Positions 8,290 through 15,437 are shown, numbered from the stretch's first letter. The stretch: DNA of 17,029 nucleotides from Chloroflexota bacterium (GCA_017860765.1 JAGDMY010000005.1:1-17029); one strand, 5' to 3'. Translations and numbers: made by a program. The notes: generated by a model from the sequence alone, not told the origin.

Positions 8290-9060
8290 ATGAGCAAGGT
8301 AAATGTGCTGGTACTGCGTGGTCCGGGGACTAACTGCGATCAAGAAACGGCATATGCCTTTCAGCAGGCCGGGGCGGTGGCTTCACTATGCCATATCAAC
8401 CAGTTGATCCGCCGTGAAAGGCGGCTGGCGGATTACCAGATCCTGGTAATACCCGGCGGATTTACCTACGGTGATGACATCGCTGCGGGGCGGGTCCTGG
8501 CTAATGAGCTGAAAATAAAACAGGGTGAGGACATCCGCCAGCTGGTGGACAGCGGGGGGCTGATTTTGGGTATCTGCAACGGCTTCCAGGTGATGGCCAA
8601 GGCCGGAATCCTGCCAGACATCAGAGACCAGGCTGCCCCTCCTCTTACCCTGGCCACCAACGACTCGGCTAAATTCGAATGTCGCTGGGTACATCTCCTG
8701 GTCGAGAAGAAAAGTCCCTGTATCTTTACCCGGGATGTTGACAGCCTGTACCTCCCGGTAGCGCACGGAGAAGGCAAGGTGGTAACTGACGTGCGCGGGT
8801 TGAGAGAAATCAATGCCGTATTATATTATGCCGACGAGTCCGGCAATGCGCAGGCGGGCTATCCGCATAACCCCAACGGCTCGATGAATAATATTGCCGG
8901 AGTCTGTGATCCTACCGGGCGTATCTTCGCTCTGATGCCCCATCCAGAGCGTCACATCCAATTTACGCAGCATCCGCAATGGACGCGCAAAAAGGCCAGG
9001 GACTTCGGCGACGGCTTCTCGATCTTCCGGAATGCCGTGAAATTCGTCAAAAGCAGATAG
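8290..9060 (+). CDS. purQ: Phosphoribosylformylglycinamidine synthase glutaminase subunit PurQ
   Basis: Class I glutamine amidotransferase that hydrolyses glutamine and channels ammonia to PurL. The N-terminus (VLVLRGPGTNCDQE) and IPGGFTYGDDIAAGR are typical PurQ. The nucleophile is Cys96 in GICNGFQ, and the His218/Glu220 pair sits in MPHPERH. At 256 residues it matches the longer PurQ form, with a C-terminal stretch (TQHPQWTRKK) like that of the glutaminase domain of large FGAM synthases. It starts 11 bases after the purL stop, and its Shine-Dalgarno AGAGGTAG overlaps that stop, so the two are co-transcribed and probably translationally coupled, as expected for subunits of one complex. Confidence 0.96.
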   Translation: MSKVNVLVLRGPGTNCDQETAYAFQQAGAVASLCHINQLIRRERRLADYQILVIPGGFTYGDDIAAGRVLANELKIKQGEDIRQLVDSGGLILGICNGFQVMAKAGILPDIRDQAAPPLTLATNDSAKFECRWVHLLVEKKSPCIFTRDVDSLYLPVAHGEGKVVTDVRGLREINAVLYYADESGNAQAGYPHNPNGSMNNIAGVCDPTGRIFALMPHPERHIQFTQHPQWTRKKARDFGDGFSIFRNAVKFVKSR

Positions 9061-9139
9061 AAAGAGCGGGAGGTTGCGTTCCGCCGCAGAAAAGAATATT
9101 ATATGTGACAGTCGGTTTTGGAAGGGAGGGTGTTCGGAA

Positions 9140-9745
9140 TTGAGCAAGGTTACCCGCATCGGAGTAATTGCCGATACCCATATCCACCAGATTAAGGAAA
9201 TCCCGGCATATCTGGTGGAATGTCTCAAGACGTTCGATTTGGTGATTCATCTGGGTGATTTTGTGAGTATGGAAATCGTGGATTACTTTAAAAGTTACCC
9301 CAATTTTTATGGCATTGCCGGGAACCATGATCCCCAGACTGTCAAATCCAGACTTGGCAGAGACCAGGTGATCGAAGTAAACGGGAAAAGGCTGGGCCTC
9401 ATCCACGGCTACTGGTTCCCTCTTTTCTTCCGCCACCGGTCTTTTCAAAGATTTAAAAACGAGAAAGTGGATGCCATACTCTACGGGCACACCCATGTCA
9501 TCCGCAATGAGATCATAAATGATATCCTGGTTTTTAATCCAGGCAGCGCTTGCGCTCTGTGGCCGGCGCCCTGGAAGACCTATGGCATATTAAAGGTGGG
9601 AGAAAGTATCACCGGCGAGGTGGTCTCCTTCGATAAAGATAAGAAAGGCTTCATTTCTAAATATACAGACTCTGTGGTAGAAAGGGATAAGATAATCCGG
9701 TGGGCTTGTCGTGCACCGCGCTTGCCCGATTATTCGGTGGAATAG
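9140..9745 (+). CDS. YfcE/MJ0936-type metallophosphoesterase, TTG start
   Basis: Single-domain calcineurin-like phosphoesterase of about 201 residues, probably a cytosolic two-metal phosphodiesterase of unknown natural substrate. Metal ligands appear in family order: Asp12 and His14 (ADTHIH), Asp40 (LGDF), Asn62/His63 (GNHD), His89 (IHGYW), and His117/His119 (YGHTH). NPGS follows, as in YfcE-like proteins. The start is the TTG at 9140: GGGAGGG ends nine bases upstream and the protein begins directly with the first beta strand (SKVTRIGVIADT). A longer frame from a TTG at 9074 lacks family similarity over its first 22 residues. It lies 79 bases after purQ with no terminator, so it may ride on the purL-purQ transcript. 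The basic C-terminal tail after about residue 170 is not part of the catalytic fold. Confidence 0.88.
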   Translation: MSKVTRIGVIADTHIHQIKEIPAYLVECLKTFDLVIHLGDFVSMEIVDYFKSYPNFYGIAGNHDPQTVKSRLGRDQVIEVNGKRLGLIHGYWFPLFFRHRSFQRFKNEKVDAILYGHTHVIRNEIINDILVFNPGSACALWPAPWKTYGILKVGESITGEVVSFDKDKKGFISKYTDSVVERDKIIRWACRAPRLPDYSVE

Positions 9746-9858
9746 ACAGAGGCTGGATGCCAGGATAGTTTGGTTTACAATGTGAAGTTTAAATCAGAAA
9801 GAAATCTTTATAGCGACAGGATTAGTTGAGTGGAACAGGTCCGATTTAAGAGAAGCAA

Positions 9859-10779
9859 ATGGTAGTCTATCGTCTAGCCCAGCTGGGTAGAGTTATTATT
9901 AACAGAATCCCGATCTGCCTGGCCTATCCCATGGCTGAAGTGATCGGAGAGGCGATATTCTGCTGCTGGGGTCGCGCCCGCCGCAATATGGTTAAAAGCG
10001 TGGCCAGTATTTTGAAACGCGAGACCGGTGATCCCGAGGTCAGAAAGACTGCCCGGCGCTGCATGGGCCATTTTGTTAAATACATAGTTGAAATGCTGCG
10101 CTATCCCTACCCCGATGAGGACTTCTTCCAGAAACATTTTCGGCTTACCGGACGGGAGTATCTGGACGCTGCCTTGAGGGAAGGTAAGGGAGCCATCCTG
10201 GTGAGCTTTCACCTGGGAAATTTGGACCTGGGCATTAGATTGCTGGGCAGCCTGGGGTATCCGATCAATGCCATTGTTGAAAGCCTGGGCTGGTCAGGTG
10301 AACTGGATGCCTTCCTGCAGAAACCGCGGGCACATAATGGAGTCAAGCTGATTAATACCAGGGAGGCCTCTTCTCGCATGCTGGAAATCCTGAGGAATAA
10401 TGAAGTGTTGGCCCTGATGATTGACTGCCCCAACTCCGGCAGGGGCGTCAAGGTGAAACTGGGAAAAAGCTGGGTTATCATGCCGACCGGCGCTGCCACC
10501 CTGGCGATAAGGACCGGGGCGCGCTTGATTCCCTGCGGGCTGGTCCGCACTTCCAGCACTACCTTTCAGGGGATCATCGGCCGGCCGGTAGAGTACGTAC
10601 CCAGCGGAAATCTGGCAGGGGATATCCGGGAGCTTACCCAGCTCACCACCGCCTCGATGGAGGAAATTGCCCTCTCTTTTATTGACCAGTGGTACATCTT
10701 TCATCCGCTCATCAAAGAAGAGCTTCAAGACCTCGATAAGACCCCCGATAAAAGTCCCGCCTTTGACCCCGCTAACTGA
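9859..10779 (+). CDS. LpxL/HtrB-like lysophospholipid acyltransferase
   Basis: An acyltransferase of the LPLAT superfamily, lipid A acyltransferase-like branch; members transfer acyl chains to glycolipids at the membrane. The core HX4D motif is SFHLGNLDLG (His118, Asp123). Later blocks include ALMIDCPNSGRG and PTGAATLAIRTGARLIPCG, corresponding to the substrate-binding motifs of the family. The N-terminus (residues 8-37) is amphipathic to hydrophobic and may associate with the membrane. If the host is monoderm and lacks LPS, the substrate would more likely be a phospholipid or mannoside-type glycolipid, as for actinobacterial PatA; that is inference. The Shine-Dalgarno is weak (AAGAGAAG). It sits 113 bases after the phosphoesterase and ends 12 bases before the convergent gene. 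Confidence 0.85.
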   Translation: MVVYRLAQLGRVIINRIPICLAYPMAEVIGEAIFCCWGRARRNMVKSVASILKRETGDPEVRKTARRCMGHFVKYIVEMLRYPYPDEDFFQKHFRLTGREYLDAALREGKGAILVSFHLGNLDLGIRLLGSLGYPINAIVESLGWSGELDAFLQKPRAHNGVKLINTREASSRMLEILRNNEVLALMIDCPNSGRGVKVKLGKSWVIMPTGAATLAIRTGARLIPCGLVRTSSTTFQGIIGRPVEYVPSGNLAGDIRELTQLTTASMEEIALSFIDQWYIFHPLIKEELQDLDKTPDKSPAFDPAN

Positions 10780-10791
10780 TAAGTCAGTGCC

Positions 10792-12045
10792 CTATCCGCC
10801 GTACAGGCTCACCAGATTCTGCAGGTCCTGGCTGCCGGTTATATTGGCGGCGGTGTCCAGAAAGTCCTTCAGGGAAAGGCTGTGTTTTCTCAGCAGCCTC
10901 ACCTGGTCACCAATGGGATCGATCGAGGTCGGGCTGTGGGCATAGGAGCCATAAAAGGCAAAATAGGCCTGGTTTAATTTGCGAATGTTGTAACCCTTGG
11001 CATTGAGCATTTGCCGCTGGTCTTCCATGTATTTTTCAGCCCGGTCTATCTGCCCCTCGGCCAGGAACAGATTGACGTTAAGGCGGATTTCTCTCATGGC
11101 CGCAACGAAATCCGCCCCGGCCGCCTGGCCTCCCTCCCCGGTCTCAGCAGGCTGATACTGAGTATAAAATTGGTGATAGACCATCGATCCTATTTCCTTG
11201 CTGGCAATCCCGGCCACGGTTTCGTTTATGGTGGGGATGTCCGCCTTGGGAGAGATCCTCAAGAGGTCCAATACATAGCGAAAGCCCAAAGGCTTGAAAG
11301 CAAGATACTGATGCAGCCATTCTTCAACCGCGGCGTCAACAGTGAAGCGAAGATCGGCATTATCGGTTACGAAGCTGGGATAGGTAGCCCCCGTTCCCCC
11401 GATTTGCACCACCAGAGCCGACACATTTAAACCCTCCACCGAAGACTCCAGTTCTACCATTTGAGAGGTATTTAAATCCGGTTTGATGACAATATCGCGT
11501 ATCCTTTCTATCCTGTCCCGCGGGGAAATCACGAGAACATTAAGGGGCTTTTCCAATTTAAAGCTGACGGGCGGGAAGGGAAGCTGGAGCCAGTCATTGT
11601 TGAAGGGATTGTAGATCCCCTGTTCTGCCAGAGTCCGGGCAATCTGGCTGGCAATGGTCTGCTCAACGATAGGTTTCAGGGAGGCGATTTGGGATTCGGC
11701 TTCTTTGATCCTGGCTTCGTACTGGTCAATATCACCCTGTATTTGTTTAGCCTGGACAGCGCCTAGCCCGGACTTCAAGTTATTCAAAAGCGCCACGTCT
11801 GAAAAATAGTTGACCACGGATTGAGAATTAAGGGCAGAATCAGGCTGGGGGTCGGTTACCCTCTGTCCGATCTCTCTGAGAAGAGTGTTGAATTCCCAGG
11901 CGGCAATATTAAAACTATAGGGACCGGTGATGGAATTCAGCGTATCATCAAAACTGCTGGACGCATTGCGGGAGACCGCCACACAACCCCAGCTTCCCAG
12001 GATGATAAACACCAGGCCTAAAGCCAGCAGCCAACGGATACGCAC
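10792..12045 (-). CDS. Exported protein related to HExxH/E peptidases, first zinc His replaced; function unknown
   Basis: A 417-residue protein beginning MRIRWLLALGLVFIILGSWGC, a signal peptide or anchor; the Cys could be lipidated, though the Trp before Gly-Cys makes a poor lipobox. A coiled-coil stretch (about 100-150) is followed by a region that reads like a gluzincin-type peptidase: E241-E-W-L-H245, then QYLAFKPLGF, then NETVAGIASKEIG (Glu275, Glu284). In the expected HExxH the first His is Glu here, so catalysis is doubtful. The C-terminal part (LNQAYFAFYGSYAHS) resembles COG4324-like predicted aminopeptidases; this is from memory. Start: an upstream extension would overlap the sirtuin gene by 101 bases, and the next ATG (12141) lies upstream of the promoter, so I choose the GTG at 12045 with AAGGGG before it. 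Confidence 0.72.
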   Translation of the reverse strand: MRIRWLLALGLVFIILGSWGCVAVSRNASSSFDDTLNSITGPYSFNIAAWEFNTLLREIGQRVTDPQPDSALNSQSVVNYFSDVALLNNLKSGLGAVQAKQIQGDIDQYEARIKEAESQIASLKPIVEQTIASQIARTLAEQGIYNPFNNDWLQLPFPPVSFKLEKPLNVLVISPRDRIERIRDIVIKPDLNTSQMVELESSVEGLNVSALVVQIGGTGATYPSFVTDNADLRFTVDAAVEEWLHQYLAFKPLGFRYVLDLLRISPKADIPTINETVAGIASKEIGSMVYHQFYTQYQPAETGEGGQAAGADFVAAMREIRLNVNLFLAEGQIDRAEKYMEDQRQMLNAKGYNIRKLNQAYFAFYGSYAHSPTSIDPIGDQVRLLRKHSLSLKDFLDTAANITGSQDLQNLVSLYGG

Positions 12046-12105
12046 CTGAATCCCCTTGCCTTTGCCTACAACGTCAAATCGCCTTGTTCCTCTGCCACTA
12101 ATTCG

Positions 12106-12135
12106 ATTATACGATATACCTATAGGTAAGTCTAA
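12106..12135 (-). promoter_or_regulatory. Promoter of the exported protein gene, with a palindrome in the spacer
   Basis: On the minus strand TTAGAC (12135-12130) is followed after 18 bases by a perfect TATAAT (12111-12106), predicting a leader of about 50 bases before the GTG at 12045. The perfect 12-bp palindrome TACCTATAGGTA (12117-12128) lies wholly inside the spacer, a usual place for an operator. Confidence 0.65.
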
Positions 12136-12139
12136 TTCC

Positions 12140-12220
12140 ATTCGAGCGCCGGGAGTGATCAAGAAAATATCCAGGCAATAGCATAGGTCGCCAGCCAGAC
12201 AGATTATGCACCGCTCGAAT
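12140..12220. repeat. Inverted repeat, 9-bp arms, in the sirtuin/exported-protein intergenic region
   Basis: ATTCGAGCG (12140-12148) and CGCTCGAAT (12212-12220) are exact reverse complements 63 bases apart. One arm is just upstream of the exported gene's -35 box, the other 6 bases past the sirtuin stop. No T-tract follows either arm, so it is not an ordinary terminator. Confidence 0.5.
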
Positions 12221-12226
12221 ATAGGA

Positions 12227-12994
12227 TTATTTGAGCCTGGCTTTAAGGGATTCCACAATACTGGAAAGGGTAGGCCCGGTCTTTTCATGGATGACCACAT
12301 CGGCAAAATGGTCGTGAGGAGTCTCACTCATGGTAATGATGACCAGTCTGGCGCCATTTTGTTTGGCCAGGACGGGCATTTGGGCAGCCGGATAGACTAC
12401 CAGTGACGACCCCGCCACGATGAACATATCACAGGCGGCTGACTTTTCCTCTGCATCTTCCAGTGCCTTCAGGGGTAGAGATTGACCAAAAGAAATCGTG
12501 GCCTGCTTGAGAAATCCGCCGCATTCACATTCGGGAGCTTTCTCCCCCGTCTCATCCATCATTTTCTCGATGTCTTCTCTGGGCCACCTTTTGCCGCAAG
12601 TCAGGCAGGCTACCCAGCGGATTGTGCCATGCAGCTCGATGACCTTATCATCCGGGACCCCGGCTGCCTGATGCAGGCCATCGACGTTCTGGGTGATAAC
12701 ACTATCCAGCAGGCCCATCCGATAAAGTTCAGCGATGGCATAATGTCCGGGATTGGGTTTGGCTTTAGACATGGTGGGCCAGATAGCCCGTGAAAAGCCC
12801 CAGTAATGCTCGCGGCTGGCTCGACTGGTCATGAATTTGTCATAGGTGAGCTCGTCGGGGTTCCACTGGTGCCACAACCCTCCCGGACTGCGGAAATCTT
12901 GAATTCCAGATTCAGTGCTCATGCCAGCGCCCGTAAAAACGATGATTTTCCTGGACGCGGCTATCATCTCGGCGACAGTTTGAATTTTGTCCAC
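12227..12994 (-). CDS. Sirtuin, NAD-dependent protein deacylase
   Basis: Removes acyl groups from lysine side chains using NAD+, probably in the cytosol. The 255-residue protein has the NAD-binding GAGMSTESGIQDFRS (from residue 22), TQNVDGLH (101-108) and the catalytic His122 in ELHG. The zinc site is CLTC (Cys130, Cys133) and CECGG (Cys156, Cys158), so the second pair is CxC instead of the more usual CxxC. The late GSSLVVYPAA motif is also present. I see no Ala-Tyr-Arg signature that would point to a desuccinylase, and acyl preference is not predictable. The start is GTG at 12994 with GAAGGGAG about seven bases upstream. It has its own promoter (13042-13070) and is divergent from the DnaJ-like gene. 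Confidence 0.94.
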   Translation of the reverse strand: MDKIQTVAEMIAASRKIIVFTGAGMSTESGIQDFRSPGGLWHQWNPDELTYDKFMTSRASREHYWGFSRAIWPTMSKAKPNPGHYAIAELYRMGLLDSVITQNVDGLHQAAGVPDDKVIELHGTIRWVACLTCGKRWPREDIEKMMDETGEKAPECECGGFLKQATISFGQSLPLKALEDAEEKSAACDMFIVAGSSLVVYPAAQMPVLAKQNGARLVIITMSETPHDHFADVVIHEKTGPTLSSIVESLKARLK

Positions 12995-13028
12995 GCTATA
13001 GCTCCCTTCAAGTTCGTACTTGCCTCAC

Positions 13029-13098
13029 CCGGGTCTTTTTAATTATATTCCCTCGAGGGCAGGCCTTCAAAATACGAATGGGATAGTCCGGGTCTTTT
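13029..13098 (+). repeat. 11-bp direct repeat in the sirtuin/dnaJ divergent region
   Basis: CCGGGTCTTTT occurs at 13029-13039 and again at 13088-13098, 59 bases apart. One copy is just downstream of the sirtuin -10 box and the other just upstream of the DnaJ-like gene's -35 box. A shared regulator site is possible; chance is not excluded. Confidence 0.45.
13042..13070 (-). promoter_or_regulatory. Promoter of the sirtuin gene
   Basis: On the minus strand TTGAAG (13070-13065), 17 bases, then a perfect TATAAT (13047-13042). The leader to the GTG start is about 40 bases. The spacer contains the 10-bp palindrome CCCTCGAGGG (13050-13059). Confidence 0.7.
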
Positions 13099-13114
13099 CA
13101 TATCCTGGGCATCT

Positions 13115-13143
13115 TTGGGCAATCAGAGCCTGGATGTTATAAT
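13115..13143 (+). promoter_or_regulatory. Promoter of the DnaJ-like gene, extended -10
   Basis: TTGGGC (13115-13120), a 17-base spacer and TATAAT (13138-13143), preceded by TGT to form an extended -10 (TGnTATAAT). The leader to the ATG at 13189 is about 40 bases. I see no CIRCE-like heat-shock operator. Confidence 0.7.
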
Positions 13144-13188
13144 GAATTTGTATGTGTATGAGATCCGCAATCGAGGTCAGCAGCCCTG

Positions 13189-14007
13189 ATGAAAGATTAT
13201 TATAAGACGCTCGGCGTTCCCGAAAACGCTGATGATGAAGATATTCGAAAAGCCTTTCGCAAACTGGCTTTCCAGTACCATCCGGACAAAAATATCGGGC
13301 ACGAAAAAGAAGCGGAGGAGAAATTTAAGGAAATCAATGAAGCCTTCGGCGTCCTGAGCGATAAAAATAAACGCCAGCAATATGATCTGGTCCGCCAGGG
13401 GGCCTTTGCCGGCGCTGGCTCCGGTCCAGCCTATCAGGGTTTCCGGTATTCCCAACAGGACATTTTCCGGGACACTTTTACCAACCAGGCCACTCTGGAT
13501 GAACTGAACCGGATGTTCGCCCAGGCAGGCCTGCGTTTTGATCCTGAATTCTTGAACCGGGTCTTTTTCGGTGCCAATAATGTGGTCTTCCGGGTGTATC
13601 GGTTTGGCGGTGTCCCGGACTTCTCATTTGACGCTGCTGAGAGTCCCCGGGCCGAGCAGAACCAGGTGACCCCGTCATCAGGCTACAAGCCCAATTTTGT
13701 TGAACGCTGGGCGGCCAGGGCGACCATGAAAGTGGGCAATTTCATCATGCGGAAGCTTTTCGGTATCCAGTACCAGGAGCCGCAGCCCAATCTCGACCAG
13801 GTCCGCGAACTGGAACTGACAGCCTCCGAAGCCCGGATGGGGGGTGAAAAGGAGTTTGAATACCGCATCGAGAGGCAGACCAAAAAGCTAATCGTCAAAA
13901 TTCCGGCTGGCATTCAGCCCGGCACCAATATCAAGTTGAGAGGAATGGGAAGAAAGAACGGACAAAAGACAGGCGACCTCTATCTGAAGGTGAAGCTGGT
14001 CAGATGA
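13189..14007 (+). CDS. DnaJ/CbpA-like co-chaperone lacking the zinc finger
   Basis: A J-domain protein that would stimulate the ATPase of DnaK. The J domain occupies residues 1-70 ([16 protein letters not shown] at the start, HPD at 31-33, then [15 protein letters not shown] and RQQYD). There is no Gly/Phe-rich stretch of usual length and no CxxCxGxG repeats. Residues 75-200 form a lineage-specific middle with several Phe-rich segments that I do not recognise. The C-terminal 70 residues match one DnaJ substrate-binding barrel ([26 protein letters not shown]); normal DnaJ/CbpA has two. At 272 residues it is shorter than CbpA (about 306). The Shine-Dalgarno GAGGT is rather far (about 11-12 bases). 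It ends six bases before the convergent thyA. Confidence 0.88.
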   Translation: MKDYYKTLGVPENADDEDIRKAFRKLAFQYHPDKNIGHEKEAEEKFKEINEAFGVLSDKNKRQQYDLVRQGAFAGAGSGPAYQGFRYSQQDIFRDTFTNQATLDELNRMFAQAGLRFDPEFLNRVFFGANNVVFRVYRFGGVPDFSFDAAESPRAEQNQVTPSSGYKPNFVERWAARATMKVGNFIMRKLFGIQYQEPQPNLDQVRELELTASEARMGGEKEFEYRIERQTKKLIVKIPAGIQPGTNIKLRGMGRKNGQKTGDLYLKVKLVR

Positions 14008-14013
14008 CTATTA

Positions 14014-14661
14014 TTATCCCATTCTCAAGGTGGCTTTAGCCAGGTCCCAGGCGTACTCGTAGACGTGGAGTCCCTTGCTCATTCCAATCAACTGGCCATC
14101 CTCAACCCCGATTTCGCTGGCCATGTACTCCTTCAACAACTGGATAGCTGCCAGATTGGAGGGAAAGCCTGCCCACAGGTCCCAGGATCGGAAGTAAACT
14201 ATGAAATGGAGCTTGTTCTCCCTCAGGCGGGTATCTATTCCCCGCAGACAGGGCGGGTCGCTGAGGAAGATAGAGCTGGCATCTCCTACAGTCATATAGG
14301 CCTGGTTGGTATTGGGCCCCTGCTCCTTGTACATTTTGATAACTTCGGGAATTTGCTTCTCCAGATATTGGCCGTAGGTATATTGCTCCCCTTCGGCCCG
14401 ATGGGAGGTCATAAGGTAGGGCAGGTAGGTCTCAACATAGTCCATGGTGCTGGGGGGAGGCACTCCCTGGGGAACGTCGGGTATCAGGGGTCTGGTGCCG
14501 GGGTTGTTGATCTGGCATACCACCAGCCCGAGTTCTTTGCGGCGCTGACCGGCAAAGCTGCCCCGCTCAATCTGGTATTCGTAGCCTGTGGTTAGGGTTT
14601 TCCGTAGACAGAGAAACCAGGCTTCAGAGAGGTCCCGGGCTTCAATCACGGTAATTTCCAA
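14014..14661 (-). CDS. thyA: Thymidylate synthase, short archaeal-type ThyA, TTG start
   Basis: Methylates dUMP to dTMP with methylene-tetrahydrofolate. Although overall divergent, the active-site residues keep the spacing of E. coli ThyA: Cys138 (E. coli 146), Arg158-Ser159-x-Asp161 (166, 167, 169), Asn169 (177), and His199 and Tyr201 (207, 209), seen in DPPCLRGID, FRSWDLWAGFPSNLA and LHVYEYAW. The protein stops 14 residues after that Tyr, so the E. coli C-terminal ~50 residues are absent, as in the short archaeal enzymes of about 220 residues. The start is the TTG at 14661 with AAGGGGAT upstream; a longer frame begins at a TTG at 14697. Last gene of a minus-strand unit, 58 bases after the upstream gene. 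It ends in three consecutive stops (TAA TAA TAG). Confidence 0.85.
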   Translation of the reverse strand: MEITVIEARDLSEAWFLCLRKTLTTGYEYQIERGSFAGQRRKELGLVVCQINNPGTRPLIPDVPQGVPPPSTMDYVETYLPYLMTSHRAEGEQYTYGQYLEKQIPEVIKMYKEQGPNTNQAYMTVGDASSIFLSDPPCLRGIDTRLRENKLHFIVYFRSWDLWAGFPSNLAAIQLLKEYMASEIGVEDGQLIGMSKGLHVYEYAWDLAKATLRMG

Positions 14662-14719
14662 TGAGCTTATCCCCTTTTTGGCGAATTTCAAAATCAACGC
14701 CAGGTGAAACCTATACTTT

Positions 14720-15418
14720 TCAGTGCTTTCTCTTGAAAATGGCCAGGAAGCGGTCCTGGTACTCCTCGAAGACGTTCCAGCGGTCCAGCTCAGCTTTTAG
14801 CTCGGCCGGCTCCAGCTCTCCCTTCTCGACCAGTTTAAAAAGACCCTCGATGCGGACCCTGGCATCGGCCGGCAAGCCACTGGTGTCCATGTTTAGCAGC
14901 CCGCGCTGCCTCAGCTGCATGATATTATCCCCGACAGACCGCTGGGTGATTTCATAAATGAACTTCAGGATGGAGACATCCCAGAGCATATCTTCCCCTT
15001 TGATGATGGAGGCTAAAGGGTCTCCTTTCTGGTCGATCTCTCCATTCAATTTAGCCACTACAGCAGTCAGATTGTCTGAGACGACATTGAGTTCTTTGGG
15101 CTCATTCCGGTAAGCGTAATATAAACCTGGCGAATTCGCGTCATAGTGGGTCATCAGCATCTCAAAATACTTCTTAGCTTCGGCGCTAAAACCCTGGACC
15201 CGGGAAAGGTAAGAGGGGGTCACTATCCGCGGACGCTCCGCAATTACCCGACCTTCCCGTATCACCGTTTCCTCGCCCTTAATGAGCTCGTTATAAGTCG
15301 CTTCAGCCACCAGATAATAATAGACGCTGGTGGTGCCAAAGGTCGCCAGACTCTGCTTGGGAGGCCGGAGGACCTCTGTGTTCAAGACTGCTCTGCGAAT
15401 TCTTTCATCTGATTCCAT
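14720..15418 (-). CDS. Conserved-looking protein of unknown function, middle gene of the thyA unit
   Basis: I cannot assign a function. The 232-residue product is soluble, with no signal peptide or membrane segment. Its N-terminal part mixes strands and loops (FGTTSVYYYLVAEATY, GEETVIREGRVIAERPRIVT). A mainly helical C-terminal half follows: YRNEPKELNVVSDNLTAVVA, WDVSILKFIYEITQRSVGDN, and a charged tail ending in DRWNVFEEYQDRFLAIFKRK. I believe similar uncharacterised proteins exist in other anaerobes, but that is memory only. The start is the ATG at 15418; a longer frame to 15499 would run into the upstream gene, and its first 27 residues are Ser/Pro-rich and unlike the rest. The Shine-Dalgarno is weak (AGG). 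The 19-base gap to the upstream stop implies co-transcription. Confidence 0.8.
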   Translation of the reverse strand: MESDERIRRAVLNTEVLRPPKQSLATFGTTSVYYYLVAEATYNELIKGEETVIREGRVIAERPRIVTPSYLSRVQGFSAEAKKYFEMLMTHYDANSPGLYYAYRNEPKELNVVSDNLTAVVAKLNGEIDQKGDPLASIIKGEDMLWDVSILKFIYEITQRSVGDNIMQLRQRGLLNMDTSGLPADARVRIEGLFKLVEKGELEPAELKAELDRWNVFEEYQDRFLAIFKRKH

Positions 15419-15437
15419 GGGTTTAAAACCTGGTCCG

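Noticed and set aside
9074..9139. Longer start for the metallophosphoesterase
   Set aside because: The extra 22 residues precede the first strand of the fold, and the strong GGGAGGG serves the TTG at 9140.
12046..12327. N-terminal extension of the exported peptidase-like protein to 511 residues
   Set aside because: It overlaps the sirtuin gene by 101 bases, lies upstream of a good promoter and places the signal peptide 95 residues inside the protein.
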